Source: Nitrospira sp. LK70 (GTDB lineage: Bacteria > Nitrospirota > Nitrospiria > Nitrospirales > Nitrospiraceae). From it: DNA of 64,000 bases. The position numbers and the translations under genes were made by a program. The stretch spans positions 33,990 through 97,989 of the forward strand of contig PHGD01000006.1 in NCBI GenBank assembly GCA_011090425.1. The letters run 5' to 3'. Under the pieces are notes generated by a model that did not search any database, was not told the DNA's origin, and saw only the letters and a list, made by a program, of their open reading frames with translations. This document shows, in pieces, positions 42,027-52,279 of the stretch (position 1 is its first letter; each line of letters begins with the position of its first letter).

Positions 42027-45000
42027 ATGCATGGTAAGATGCCGGCCATGCCGCTTGCACGGTTTCACCCCATGATCTCCGAGTGGTTTTCTTCCTGCGT
42101 CGGTCGGCCGACCGACGTTCAAATCCACGCGTGGCCCGCGATTCAGTCCGGAGTGGATGCGCTGATCGCAGCGCCGACCGGATCAGGCAAGACCCTTGCG
42201 GCCTTTCTCTCCTGCATCGATCAGCTCTTTAAACAGGCGCTCAATCGTGAACTCGACGACCATACGCAGGTCCTCTATGTCTCGCCGCTCAAGGCGCTGA
42301 GCAATGACATTCAGAAGAATCTCCAGAAGCCGCTCGCGGAAATCGGGCGACTCGCGTTACAGGCCGGGTTACTGATGCCGGAGTTGCGTGTGCTTGTTCG
42401 CACCGGCGATACTCCGATGGCGGATCGCCAGCAGATGCTCAAGCGCCCACCGCACATCCTCGTCACCACACCGGAGTCGCTTTTTATCCTGCTCACGGCG
42501 GATAAAAGCCGGCGCTTGTTGCAGACCGTGCGTACCGTGATCGTTGATGAAATTCATGCGTTGGCACCGAACAAGCGTGGAGCTCATGTGGCGCTCTCGT
42601 TGGAACGACTGGAGGCGCTGACAGTGACGAAGCCGCAGCGGATCGGCCTCTCAGCCACGCAGCGGCCGATAGAAACGGTCGCGCAGTTTTTAGTTGGTGA
42701 CCGACCGATGCCGACGATCATCGATGTGGGCCATAAGCGGCAGATGGACCTTGCGATTGAAGTACCGAAGGATGAGCTGAGCGCCGTCGCGACCAATGCC
42801 ATCTGGGCCGACATCTACGACCGTGTGGCTGAACTCGTGCGGCAACATCGTACGACGTTGGTCTTCGTCAACACACGCCGCTTAGCCGAACGGGTTTCGC
42901 ACTATCTTGAAGAACGACTTTCTGATCTCGGACCTGACGCGGTGGCGGCCCACCATGGCAGCCTCTCACGGCAGATTCGGTTGTCGGCGGAAGAACGGCT
43001 GAAGTCAGGCAAGACTCGGGTGGTCGTGGCGACGGCATCGCTTGAGCTCGGAATCGACGTCGGCACAGTCGATCTCGTCTGCCAAATCGGCTCGCCGCGG
43101 GCGATCACGACTTGCCTGCAGAGGATCGGTCGCGCCGGCCACTGGATTAAGGCCATACCAAAAGGCCGACTGTTTGCCACGACCAGAGATGAACTGCTCG
43201 AGTGCGCTGCGCTGATTCGCGCGATCAAGAACGGAACGTTGGATCGCATCGAGGTCCCGGCGGCACCACTTGATATTTTGGCTCAACAAATCGTCGCCGC
43301 TGCGGCGACGCAAGCCTGGACGGAAGAGGAGCTGTTTGCCTTGGCCCGTCGAGCCGGTCCCTATCGCGAGCTGGATCGAGCCACGTTCGACCGTATTGTC
43401 CGGATGCTGGCCGATGGTATTGCAACGCAGCGAGGGCGCGGGCTTGCCTATCTGTACCACGACCGGATCAATCGTCGCATCAAAGGTCGTCGCGGGGCGA
43501 GGTTGGCTGCGATCACCTCAGGCGGCGCAATTCCCGATACCGCCAACTATGCAGTGGTGGCGGAACCGGACGGCACGGTTGTAGGAACCGTGGATGAGGA
43601 CTTTGCCGTGGAGAGTCTGGCCGGCGACATCATGTTGCTCGGCAACACATCCTGGCGGATCAAGGGTGTCGGGATGGGGAAGGTGCGGGTGGAAGATGCC
43701 CATGGCGCACCGCCCAACATTCCGTTCTGGCGAGGTGAGGCTCCCTCACGCACGGCGGAACTCTCCGCTGAAGTGGCAAGCCTCCGGCATGCGATTGCGG
43801 AACGGGCGGACTCGGCCTTGCCGGCTATTCAGTGGCTCAAGCAGGACTGTGGCCTGGATCAACGGGGAGCCCAACAGGCGGTCGAATATGTCTTGATGGG
43901 GAATGCCGTGCTGGGGGCCGTGCCAACCCAGGAGACAGTCGTGGCCGAACGGTTCTTCGATGAAAGCGGCGGGATGCAGTTGGTGATCCATGCGCCGTTC
44001 GGAGGGCGAATCAATAAGGCCTGGGGACTCGCCCTGCGGAAGCGGTTTTGTGTGACATTCGACTTTGAGCTGCAGGCAGCGGCCACGGATAACGGCCTCG
44101 TGATTTCGTTGGGAGAGAAGCACAGTTTCCCGCTGGCGTCTGTGTTCGGCTATCTCCATTCCAATACGGTGCGAGAGGTCTTGGTCCAAGCGGTGTTGCT
44201 TGCGCCGATGTTTGCCACACGCTGGCGCTGGAATGCTTCACGGTCGTTGGCCTTACTGCGGTTTGGCAAGGGCAAGAAAGTCCCGCCGCAGATTCAACGG
44301 ATGAAAGCAGAAGACCTGCTTGCAGCGGTATTTCCCGATGCCATCGCTTGCCAGGAAAACTTGACCGGCGAGCGGGCCATGCGGCAGATTCCGGACCATC
44401 CGCTCGTACAAGAAACATTGCGGGACTGTCTCACTGAAGCAATGGATCTTGACGGTCTTACGAATGTCCTGCGTAAGATCGAATCCGGAACAATCCGTTG
44501 TGCCGCAATCGATACGCCGGCCCCGTCCGTCTTTTCACACGAAATCCTCAACGCGAATCCCTACGCTTTCCTGGACGATGTGCCGCTTGAAGAACGGCGG
44601 TCTCGAGCCGTCGAGCTGCGGCGGACCCTGCCGCCGGACCTGCTCGGAGAGATCGGGGCGTTCGATCCGGCAGCGATTGCGGAAGTCGCTCGCGAATCCT
44701 GGCCGGTCGTACGCGATGCCGACGAACTGCATGATGCGCTACTGACACTGGTGTGGGTGCCTGAACCAGTACCGGCCGAATGGTCAGCCCACCTCCCGCT
44801 CTTGGTTGAATCCGGCAGAGCCGTTCGTGTTGCCATTCTCCCTTCACCCCTTACGATTCGTGAGGGAAAGGGATGGGTGGCGACAGAAAATAAGGACCGG
44901 CTTGAGCAGTTATTCGCAACCGGTGACAATCCGACGCTCGATGCCATCCTGCTCGGTTGGATGGAAAGCATTGGTCCGACGACCATCGACGAACTCGCAA

Positions 45001-46385
45001 CTCGGCTCCATTTTTCCATTGAACAGGTCGATCATGCGATGCTCCGTCTCGAAACCTCTGGCCAAGTTCTCCGTGGCCGATTCCGGGCTTCCTCAGTCCT
45101 CAGTCGTCAGCCCGCTTCGCCCGCTCAGCGAGGCGAGTCCTCAGCACCATTGGGCACCGATGCGTCCGAATGGTGTCACCGCCGCTTACTGGCCCGTATC
45201 CATCGCCTCACGATCGGAATCTTGCGCAAAGAGGTGGAGCCGGTGACGGCGGCAGAGTTCATGCGATTCTTGATGCAATGGCAGCATGTCACGCCGGGAT
45301 CGCGTCAACATGGAGAGGCGGGTCTACTGCAAGTGATCGGACAACTCGCAGGATTCGAGACGGCTGCGGCTGCGTGGGAACCACAGTTGTTGCGTCTTCG
45401 CATGGCGAGGTACGAACCTGAACTCTTAGACCGTCTTTGCTTGAGTGGAGCTGTGAGCTGGGGGCGCCTCTCTCCTCATCCAAAGTTTGCACTGGGTGAT
45501 GAACCTGATCGGCGACGCATTATCCCCACGAGCGTAGCTCCCATCAGTCTGTTCCCGCGTGAAGACGGGGAGTGGTTGCTGAACGCGTTTCTCGACGAGA
45601 CATGCCGCCCCGATACGAATAAGCAGTTGAGTACGGTGGCGCAGGATCTGCATCGTGTCTTACAAGACCATGGCGCCAGTTTTTTTGGTGATCTGGTTCG
45701 CATAACCAACCATCTTCCGGCCGAGGTCGAGAACGGGCTGTGGGAACTTGTTGCAGCGGGCTTGGTGACGGCTGATGGATTCGACAATCTCCGTGCCCTC
45801 ATGGACCCCCATCGACGCAGAGCCGAGGGACGTGAACGGGCTCGTCGGCCTCGGCATGCAGCCGGACGGTGGTCGCTTCTCCGACTATTCTCGAAGACGG
45901 GCGAAGGAGTCCTGAACTCATCGAAGGGGCCTCACTCTGCAACGATTCACGCTACCGAGCACGTCGCTCAGCAGCTCTTGCGCCGCTATGGAGTTGTGTT
46001 CCGCGATGTGTTGGCACGGGAGTCATTGGTTCAGTCGTGGCGGGATCTGCTGGTGCAGTATCGGCGCATGGAAATGGCGGGGGAGGTCCGGGGTGGTCGA
46101 TTTGTGAATGGATTCACCGGGGAACAATTCGCGTTGCCGGAAGCAGTGGAGTCACTACGAGCGATGCGAAAGAAAGAGGCATCTCCCAGTGCTGGGCACG
46201 AGATTAAACTCTCAGCCACGGACCCATTGAACCTCGCAGGGGTGATTCTGCCAGGCCCTCGTGTCCCAGCGGTGCCGACCAATTTCTTGCTGTTCAAGGA
46301 TGGGGCACTCGTGCGGACGGTGATCGGACGGCACGGGGAAAGCGGACTATCCTCTGTTGAGAAGATCGGTACCCAGGCGCTCTAG
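42027..46385 (+). CDS. lhr: Lhr-type DEAD/DEAH-box ATP-dependent helicase (1452 aa)
   Basis: Motif I is AAPTGSGKT with Lys55, motif II is VDEIH at about 174, and motif VI has GRAGH. The length and the long C-terminal region match the large Lhr (Lhr-C) helicases involved in DNA repair and RNA/DNA unwinding. The C-terminal part includes a winged-helix region and many Arg-rich stretches. GGAAG precedes ATG 42027; in-frame ATGs at 42042 and 42048 are alternatives. No nuclease gene is linked in the window. Confidence 0.9.
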   Translation: MHGKMPAMPLARFHPMISEWFSSCVGRPTDVQIHAWPAIQSGVDALIAAPTGSGKTLAAFLSCIDQLFKQALNRELDDHTQVLYVSPLKALSNDIQKNLQKPLAEIGRLALQAGLLMPELRVLVRTGDTPMADRQQMLKRPPHILVTTPESLFILLTADKSRRLLQTVRTVIVDEIHALAPNKRGAHVALSLERLEALTVTKPQRIGLSATQRPIETVAQFLVGDRPMPTIIDVGHKRQMDLAIEVPKDELSAVATNAIWADIYDRVAELVRQHRTTLVFVNTRRLAERVSHYLEERLSDLGPDAVAAHHGSLSRQIRLSAEERLKSGKTRVVVATASLELGIDVGTVDLVCQIGSPRAITTCLQRIGRAGHWIKAIPKGRLFATTRDELLECAALIRAIKNGTLDRIEVPAAPLDILAQQIVAAAATQAWTEEELFALARRAGPYRELDRATFDRIVRMLADGIATQRGRGLAYLYHDRINRRIKGRRGARLAAITSGGAIPDTANYAVVAEPDGTVVGTVDEDFAVESLAGDIMLLGNTSWRIKGVGMGKVRVEDAHGAPPNIPFWRGEAPSRTAELSAEVASLRHAIAERADSALPAIQWLKQDCGLDQRGAQQAVEYVLMGNAVLGAVPTQETVVAERFFDESGGMQLVIHAPFGGRINKAWGLALRKRFCVTFDFELQAAATDNGLVISLGEKHSFPLASVFGYLHSNTVREVLVQAVLLAPMFATRWRWNASRSLALLRFGKGKKVPPQIQRMKAEDLLAAVFPDAIACQENLTGERAMRQIPDHPLVQETLRDCLTEAMDLDGLTNVLRKIESGTIRCAAIDTPAPSVFSHEILNANPYAFLDDVPLEERRSRAVELRRTLPPDLLGEIGAFDPAAIAEVARESWPVVRDADELHDALLTLVWVPEPVPAEWSAHLPLLVESGRAVRVAILPSPLTIREGKGWVATENKDRLEQLFATGDNPTLDAILLGWMESIGPTTIDELATRLHFSIEQVDHAMLRLETSGQVLRGRFRASSVLSRQPASPAQRGESSAPLGTDASEWCHRRLLARIHRLTIGILRKEVEPVTAAEFMRFLMQWQHVTPGSRQHGEAGLLQVIGQLAGFETAAAAWEPQLLRLRMARYEPELLDRLCLSGAVSWGRLSPHPKFALGDEPDRRRIIPTSVAPISLFPREDGEWLLNAFLDETCRPDTNKQLSTVAQDLHRVLQDHGASFFGDLVRITNHLPAEVENGLWELVAAGLVTADGFDNLRALMDPHRRRAEGRERARRPRHAAGRWSLLRLFSKTGEGVLNSSKGPHSATIHATEHVAQQLLRRYGVVFRDVLARESLVQSWRDLLVQYRRMEMAGEVRGGRFVNGFTGEQFALPEAVESLRAMRKKEASPSAGHEIKLSATDPLNLAGVILPGPRVPAVPTNFLLFKDGALVRTVIGRHGESGLSSVEKIGTQAL

Positions 46386-46407
46386 CGGCGCCTCTAAAAT
46401 CGTCAGG

Positions 46408-46812
46408 TTAGTCGATGAATGATTTAGACCTGTTGCGGAGCAGCGCCAGCAGGGCGACAGGATCTTGGTTCACTGTATTGGCGTAATCTGCCTGGGCGGC
46501 GGAACAAAATGCCGGTTGCCGTTCTTCCGGGACGCCTAACAGCCTACTCATTGACGCCAAATATTCTCCTCTCCCAGCTGCCAGATCCTGTCGCAAGTTC
46601 TCGTGATTGAAGCTCACAAGCGCCATTGCCTTGAAGTCCGGCTTAATCTGGCCATCCTCGCTCCACCAGGCAGCTCCGGATGTCGTGCCGGTAATGTTGG
46701 AGGTCGTGTCGGTTATTTGCTCAAGGGTGGCTTTGATCGTGCAGCCGGTCGAGAACAGAAACAGCGCGACTACGCTGACGAGAATCAATGGCTGGACTGG
46801 CATTTGTCGCAC
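46408..46812 (-). CDS. DUF3015-like lipoprotein (about 134 aa)
   Basis: I chose GTG 46812 because AAAGGAG (46820-46826) lies 7 bases upstream; an ATG at 46818 is only 1 base from it. A lipobox (FLFSTGCTIKA) is present. The segment DFKAMALVSFNHENLRQDLA, then GRGEYLASMSRLLGVP, matches DUF3015, a family of short secreted proteins. Function unknown. Confidence 0.7.
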   Translation of the reverse strand: MRQMPVQPLILVSVVALFLFSTGCTIKATLEQITDTTSNITGTTSGAAWWSEDGQIKPDFKAMALVSFNHENLRQDLAAGRGEYLASMSRLLGVPEERQPAFCSAAQADYANTVNQDPVALLALLRNRSKSFID

Positions 46813-47073
46813 GAGCATTCTCCTTTGCTGGAGGAGACACCCCCCTCTCAGATTTGTCACTATAGCAGGAAACGAGGGGATTCGACCATCAAGTCCGATA
46901 GGGCGAAGTTGCGAGTTCTTTCAGCCTGATTTTCTTGTTGGATATTCTTTGTGCAAACTGTCTCGTCGTCTAGTCACTATTCACGCCTCTGGTCCTTACG
47001 GTCCGGTTGGAGTGCGGCAAGAAGGTAGGCAGGCGAGAGAAAAGAGAAGCCCTCCTACATAGCACACCCTCTC

Positions 47074-47421
47074 CTAACGTGCCCGCTGAGGGAAGTCTGG
47101 TGCTGGCGGCTGGGCCGGAGCGGGAGGTGGAGAAGGAAGCTGGAATGTCCGATTGTTCAATTGAAGGGGAGGACCAGTATTGAACCCAGGACTTTGCGGT
47201 GGCTGCACAGTGATGATTCGCTCACCGTCTGGGAGATTGATCGTGTTTTGGACGTTTCCTTGGTGATCTTTGTACACTTCAATACCGCCTTCAGGACTCA
47301 ATATTTGGTTTAGCCGTTCCTTTGCGCTCGGTTGCTGAGATGGTTCTTCCCCACCGCCAAGTGACAGGCTTGGCCATCCAGTTCCGATGATGATAATGAG
47401 GCAGACAACGATCCGATTCAT
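47074..47421 (-). CDS. Small secreted Pro-rich protein (115 aa)
   Basis: A hydrophobic signal (IVVCLIIIIGTGWPSLSLGG) precedes a Gln/Pro-rich mature part with PSPPPAPAQPPAPDF at the end. No domain is recognised. It may be a periplasm or cell-surface linker protein. Confidence 0.55.
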   Translation of the reverse strand: MNRIVVCLIIIIGTGWPSLSLGGGEEPSQQPSAKERLNQILSPEGGIEVYKDHQGNVQNTINLPDGERIITVQPPQSPGFNTGPPLQLNNRTFQLPSPPPAPAQPPAPDFPQRAR

Positions 47422-47624
47422 CGAATCATTATACTGCTGACCTGTGGCGTATCAAGACGCCAGGAGTTTTCTATTGTCATGCTGAGACGCCTTTGCTCCT
47501 CTTGCTACGTTCTGGGCATCGGTTTAGGATTGATCAAACTGCATGGACAATCGGGCCGGCAGTGTATGGCATTGAGCCTCTACATTTTTGTCACGAATCT
47601 CGATTGTTAGTATAGCGATCTGTT

Positions 47625-49916
47625 ATGAGTCATCCGCTGGATTTCGTCACCGTTGAAGGACTCCTAGCCTATGGTCGCGCCCTTGCTCGACGAGCGTCGG
47701 AGCGGGGAATCGTGGTGCCTCCGCCGACGGAAGTGTCGGGCGATGATGCTGAGCGAGTCCGCGCCAAGATAGAGCAAGTCCGCTCATTCGTCGAACGTTC
47801 CAAGTCCGGGTTTGCAACCGCTGGGGAGTACCGATCAGCTCGCGAAGGTTTGATCGATGATCCGCTGGTGTTTTTTGCTGCTTGGAACGTGTTTCTTGCT
47901 GAAGGCTCGCTCCAACCGCTACTCCGGGCCACGATCGGAGCAGCAGTCAAACCGACCTATCGACGTCCTGTTGCCATCGTGCCCCGTACGCAGCTCACGC
48001 CTACGCTGGCCGAAGGCCGCATCGTCCTGGAACTGGGCGACGACAGGTTTTGGCTATTGCCACGGGATCTTGGCGACCGGACATTGTTCTTCACGATGCG
48101 CCATGGGGTCTCGCAGGTGGACAGCAAGACTCATCGCGTCGGATGCCGCCTGCCGAACCAATTGGACCGGGAACGAGGCGTTGTCAAAGCCGACGCAGTG
48201 GGGGCAGCGCTCGCCCGCATGATAGGCGTTGTGGGACAGCAGCTCGACTTTCTGCACCTTACCAACTACCTCGATCCTCGTACGTTCCTTCATTGCATCA
48301 GCCGTAGCCCGAATACCAGACAACTGTACGAACGGGTGTCTACAGCCTTGCTGCAAGGAACCTCGCAGTCCGAACCGATCGCCGAGCCTGCTCTCGAATC
48401 GTCGGATTTCGGTTGGGTCACAGGATTGGAGAAGTCCCTAGAGGTCGAAGAAGCGGCGCGCGCGTTCGGCGTCGAGACATCCACGGCCAAGCGACTGATG
48501 AAAGATCCACTGTATTGTTATCCGGGTGGTAATTCTTTCTTCGACCTCTACGTCGACGTCATCGATGGGCTCCACCGATTGGGCCATGCCCAAAAGGGCA
48601 AGGTTGCCTGTCTCTATACCCACAGTTCCACCTTGCGGGCATTGATGATCTATTTGGATCCGCGCCCGTTTCATGAAGCCTTCAGCGAGTTCAGCGACTA
48701 CAAGGAAAGCCAAGACAATGTCGTGCTGCTCACGCTCGAACAGGGCCGCTTATCCGGTTACTCGACGGCGGTCGGGCTGTCCGAGCGGGAGCGGGTGGTG
48801 CGTAACACATGGGTGGCTGTAGAGAAGGCGAGGAAAGATCGCGTGACGCTCAAGCCTCGAACGCTCAAGCGGATCGTGGCCCTCGTGTCCGGAGGTGATT
48901 TCGCCGGGGCTGGTGCGGCATTAAAGGAATTGCACGTGACGGGTCAGCGCTTGGGATTGGAGGTCTATTTCGTCCGGCACGGCTATCTTGGTCTGGCCAA
49001 CAACTGGATTGAACGAGTCACCGAAGCGCACACCCGCGGCATGAGCAGCCATCCGAGCAGCCCCATCGGCAGCAGCCGTTTTGAGGAATTCAAGCAGGAG
49101 ACGGTGTTGCAGGTGGCCATGCGGCACCTGGAACCGTACCTGCATGACGGCGTATTGGTGGTGTTGGGTGGCGACGGTAGCATGCGGGGCGCTCGGGCCA
49201 TTTACGAAGGATTCGGAGCGCAGGTGGTCGGCATCCCGGGCAGTATCGACAACAATATCGAAGGTACGATTTCTCTCGGATTTCAGTCCGCAGTGGCGTT
49301 GGCGGATCAATCGATCGAATCTCTCAAAGCCACCAGTGCCGCAATGGGCACGGTGTTCTTTGTGGAGGTCATGGGTGCCGGATCCGGTCATCTGGCGCTG
49401 GCCTGTGCGTATCAGGCAAGAGCCGAGGGATTGTTGGTCAATGAACATCCCGACCCGAATGCCTATATCGATGACGTGATCCTCGGGACGCTCAAGCGGA
49501 CATTGGGAGTGCCGAACAAGAGCCACTTGTTCGTCGTCGCCGAACGTACGCCGCACCGGCACCACAAGGATGGTGGCGTCCATGGTCTCGTCGACTATGT
49601 GGCCGGTGTGATCGCCCGATGGCCGGAGCGGCATGCTTCACCTGGTCACTATCCGCTCACACTTGCCACCAAGGCCACCATCCTTGGTCACACGCTCAGA
49701 GGCGCGCGGCCCATACCGGAGGACAAGGTGATGGCCCAACATCTTGCCCATGAGGTGGTGCACCGACTGATCGAGTCACCCGAGGACATCGTCGGATGTC
49801 TCTTGGCCTACCGTGAACGGGGATCGATCGGACCGATTCCACTTCATGCCGTGACACCCAAGCAGTTCGACTGGGACGTCTTCAGTCGGATGCATGGCAA
49901 CACCCACATCGCATAA
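47625..49916 (+). CDS. Histidine phosphatase-phosphofructokinase fusion (763 aa)
   Basis: Residues about 140-390 form a histidine-phosphatase domain with the catalytic R159-H160-G161 (TMRHGVSQ) and the second His333 (CLYTHSSTLRAL). Residues about 410-763 are PfkA-like: VSGGDFAGAGAALK, LGGDGSMRGA (Asp517), GIPGSIDNNIEGT and FFVEVMGAGSGHLAL. The catalytic Asp542 in S-I-D-N-N is kept but the Mg-linked Asp is Asn544, and the family's M-G-R is M-G-A (Ala585). The protein may combine synthesis and removal of a sugar phosphate, or the kinase half may be regulatory. There is no strong ribosome site before the ATG. Confidence 0.85.
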   Translation: MSHPLDFVTVEGLLAYGRALARRASERGIVVPPPTEVSGDDAERVRAKIEQVRSFVERSKSGFATAGEYRSAREGLIDDPLVFFAAWNVFLAEGSLQPLLRATIGAAVKPTYRRPVAIVPRTQLTPTLAEGRIVLELGDDRFWLLPRDLGDRTLFFTMRHGVSQVDSKTHRVGCRLPNQLDRERGVVKADAVGAALARMIGVVGQQLDFLHLTNYLDPRTFLHCISRSPNTRQLYERVSTALLQGTSQSEPIAEPALESSDFGWVTGLEKSLEVEEAARAFGVETSTAKRLMKDPLYCYPGGNSFFDLYVDVIDGLHRLGHAQKGKVACLYTHSSTLRALMIYLDPRPFHEAFSEFSDYKESQDNVVLLTLEQGRLSGYSTAVGLSERERVVRNTWVAVEKARKDRVTLKPRTLKRIVALVSGGDFAGAGAALKELHVTGQRLGLEVYFVRHGYLGLANNWIERVTEAHTRGMSSHPSSPIGSSRFEEFKQETVLQVAMRHLEPYLHDGVLVVLGGDGSMRGARAIYEGFGAQVVGIPGSIDNNIEGTISLGFQSAVALADQSIESLKATSAAMGTVFFVEVMGAGSGHLALACAYQARAEGLLVNEHPDPNAYIDDVILGTLKRTLGVPNKSHLFVVAERTPHRHHKDGGVHGLVDYVAGVIARWPERHASPGHYPLTLATKATILGHTLRGARPIPEDKVMAQHLAHEVVHRLIESPEDIVGCLLAYRERGSIGPIPLHAVTPKQFDWDVFSRMHGNTHIA

Positions 49917-50131
49917 CCGTCAGCATGTCTCCATCGAAGCAGTTCCACCTTCAATGGGTTGACGTGCATCCAGCTTAAGAGTCGTTTCCCCCCGGTCTCC
50001 CCATCCCGCTTGCCGGATATTGAAAACTTTGAAATCAGTTGCCTGAAAACCGATCTCACGTAACCATAATCCGAGTGCTGGTTTCCGGCGTGAGGTACGG
50101 TTCCACGATCAACGTTAGGGAGGATATGTCC

Positions 50132-50200
50132 ATGCATATTGTCATCGTGTCGGTAATCGTTGTCGGGTTGGTCTATCTGCTATGGGAAATCAGACCGTAG
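50132..50200 (+). CDS. 22-residue single-span membrane peptide
   Basis: AGGGAGG at 50117-50123 lies 8 bases before ATG 50132. The peptide (MHIVIVSVIVVGLVYLLW, then EIRP) is a single hydrophobic helix with a charged end. Small proteins like this often modulate a membrane complex. Evidence is the ribosome site and the composition only. Confidence 0.5.
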   Translation: MHIVIVSVIVVGLVYLLWEIRP

Positions 50201-50572
50201 CGCTCGTCTCCACGCAAAAGCACTGAGCGTGCTCTTGCAAATCCTTCAGCAGACAACTTGCCGGGGGGCGTGGTTGTTCTGCTCCATTTTTCCCCTTTTC
50301 CACGAACGATTCACGAAACACGATCATCAACATCTTCATAGGCGACACTCCTGTGCACGAGCAACGTTGGCGCTGTACTCGCTACCCCCTTGGCATGAAT
50401 TTTATTGTCGATAGAGACATCGTAAAAGGGAAGTCCTATGGTGCAAGAACGCGGGGGCGTAGCTCGACAAGACAGCAAAGGATGGGCTATAAAGAGTCTA
50501 CAAAACGACCTGGCGATCTCTCGCCGAAAGAGAATTGCAGATGAATGAGGCTATGCTTATCGGAGGATGCTC
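50201..50572. other. Gap with no convincing gene
   Basis: Several short frames overlap this stretch, but none has a good ribosome site and coding-like composition together. It may hold the promoter of the next membrane-protein gene. Confidence 0.4.
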
Positions 50573-50929
50573 ATGCGACTCTTGGTGATGGCCGACGTAC
50601 CGGATGTATTTAAAAGCGGCCCTCTGCAAGAGTATGCATTGTATTTTGGAATTTCTTCTATCATTCTCTCCATCTATATACTGGTTAAGGGGTTCATTGC
50701 GGCATCCAACCAACGAAGCGACGACCATTCCACGACGCTGGTTCCTGCATATATTTTCGGAATCGTGGCGTCGATTCTGCTTACCTTTGGACTGGGGTTC
50801 CTGCGCTTAAAATTACCTTGGTGGGGATTTCGAATAGTCTTTCCCGGCACAACTCTGCTCTTTCCCGCTCTGATCTATCTCGTCGGTCGGCGGTCCCCGA
50901 AACCCAATCTCGACCGCGTCGACGCATAA
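50573..50929 (+). CDS. Small three-span membrane protein (118 aa)
   Basis: GGAGG (50562-50566) lies 6 bases before ATG 50573; an ATG at 50567 overlaps the ribosome site. Three hydrophobic stretches are visible (YFGISSIILSIYILVKGF; YIFGIVASILLTFGLGFL; IVFPGTTLLFPALIYLV). No family is recognised. The basic C-terminus would face the cytoplasm by the positive-inside rule. Confidence 0.6.
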   Translation: MRLLVMADVPDVFKSGPLQEYALYFGISSIILSIYILVKGFIAASNQRSDDHSTTLVPAYIFGIVASILLTFGLGFLRLKLPWWGFRIVFPGTTLLFPALIYLVGRRSPKPNLDRVDA

Positions 50930-50968
50930 CGCTGACCGACTCCCAGTTGTGTCTGGGAAAGTCCCGCC

Positions 50969-52174
50969 TTACTTGGCGATCGTAATGCTCGGCACACCGG
51001 TACGTGGGACCTCGGTGACGGTCATCTGGAACAGTTGCGACAAGAGCTTGAACGCCTCGCGGTTCCAGCGCGCCTGTGGCCCGGCTGTATTGACGGCGTA
51101 ATAGTTCCCATGGGATTTCATCACGAGATCCAATCCCTTCGGCGCCGAGGGCGACACGATCAGGTCCAGCGTCTTGACGGGGTTCTCATTCCGTGCCACC
51201 TCAGGAGTACGAGGATCTTTGTCGACATCGTACTCCGGTTCTTCAGCGATGGATTGCCCCAGAAAGTTCAACATGGCGTTGAAACTTCGCAATCGAAAGT
51301 CGCCTCTGATCGGCCATTCGCCTCCATAATGTCCCGGGCGAATGTCGAAGGTCACGTCGTGGCCTAGCCCCTGTTCATTCTCATGCTGCAAGCGGAGGCG
51401 TTCATCCTTGGAAAGCGAACCGGGGTCGTAATTGGTGATCAGCGTGCCGCCTTCAGCCTGTTTCCGCAATGTGTACGTCTTGTTCCGTCCGTTATACTCC
51501 ACCTGGTATTCCTGTTCGAGCGCTTTGAATCCTTCCGCCGTGATCGAGTCGGCGGGGATGGTCCAGCTTCGTTCGATCATCATCGGTTCCACATGGAGGC
51601 TGTTGTGATCTTGAATGGCCGAGAGATGGAGGACCGCTCGCCGGAACATCTCATAGCCGACCTTATCGGACGGATTATTCCGATAGGCAACAACTTCGTC
51701 GTTGTGTTTCACTCGGAGCTCCTTGGCCATCAGTCGGAGGAGGAGATCAATATCGACGCCCTGGCGTAGGAGCAGCGTCAGTTTTGATTCATGAAACGGG
51801 GTGAGTAAACGCTTGGTAAATTCTTCTCCTTCAATCGGCGCGATGCTGATGGTCGGATTCTCGGCTACGCTTCCCATGATGAGGGGCAGGATCTGCGTAG
51901 CGGCCAAACCAGCGAGCGCCGGGGTGGCGCCGGCCGTGAGACGAAAATCGAACGTCGCTGCGATGTTGGAAACGCCGGTAAAGTGAATCGGCTGATGGTG
52001 CTGTGCTCTGGCGATGTTCACGAGCAGCTGCTTGGATTGTGACTCGGTAATGGCATCATCATAGGCGATCACGGCGCGATTCAACGTGATAGGCGAGAGA
52101 CAGCCTGACAGCAGCATCTGACAAGCGACACACACGAAGGCGAACAGCCTAGAGATCGAAGTCACTGGTGTCAT
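50969..52174 (-). CDS. Lipoprotein of unknown function (about 401 aa)
   Basis: ATG 52174 gives a clean lipoprotein signal (FAFVCVACQMLLSGCLSP); an upstream frame from 52228 adds 18 residues that look noncoding. The mature part has an N-terminal NRAVIAYDDAITESQSKQLL and mixed alpha/beta regions, with a C-terminal beta-like part (FDIRPGHYGGEW). No family is recognised. It sits downstream of the P450 and transporter genes on the same strand. Confidence 0.65.
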   Translation of the reverse strand: MTPVTSISRLFAFVCVACQMLLSGCLSPITLNRAVIAYDDAITESQSKQLLVNIARAQHHQPIHFTGVSNIAATFDFRLTAGATPALAGLAATQILPLIMGSVAENPTISIAPIEGEEFTKRLLTPFHESKLTLLLRQGVDIDLLLRLMAKELRVKHNDEVVAYRNNPSDKVGYEMFRRAVLHLSAIQDHNSLHVEPMMIERSWTIPADSITAEGFKALEQEYQVEYNGRNKTYTLRKQAEGGTLITNYDPGSLSKDERLRLQHENEQGLGHDVTFDIRPGHYGGEWPIRGDFRLRSFNAMLNFLGQSIAEEPEYDVDKDPRTPEVARNENPVKTLDLIVSPSAPKGLDLVMKSHGNYYAVNTAGPQARWNREAFKLLSQLFQMTVTEVPRTGVPSITIAK

Positions 52175-52279
52175 CGGGGGATGGTCTCGTTTCGAGCAGC
52201 GGGCACGACCGGACGTGATTTGTACCATATCCCCTAAGCGATGCCTAGCACCAGATTACAGCCAGACCATCGGAGTCAT

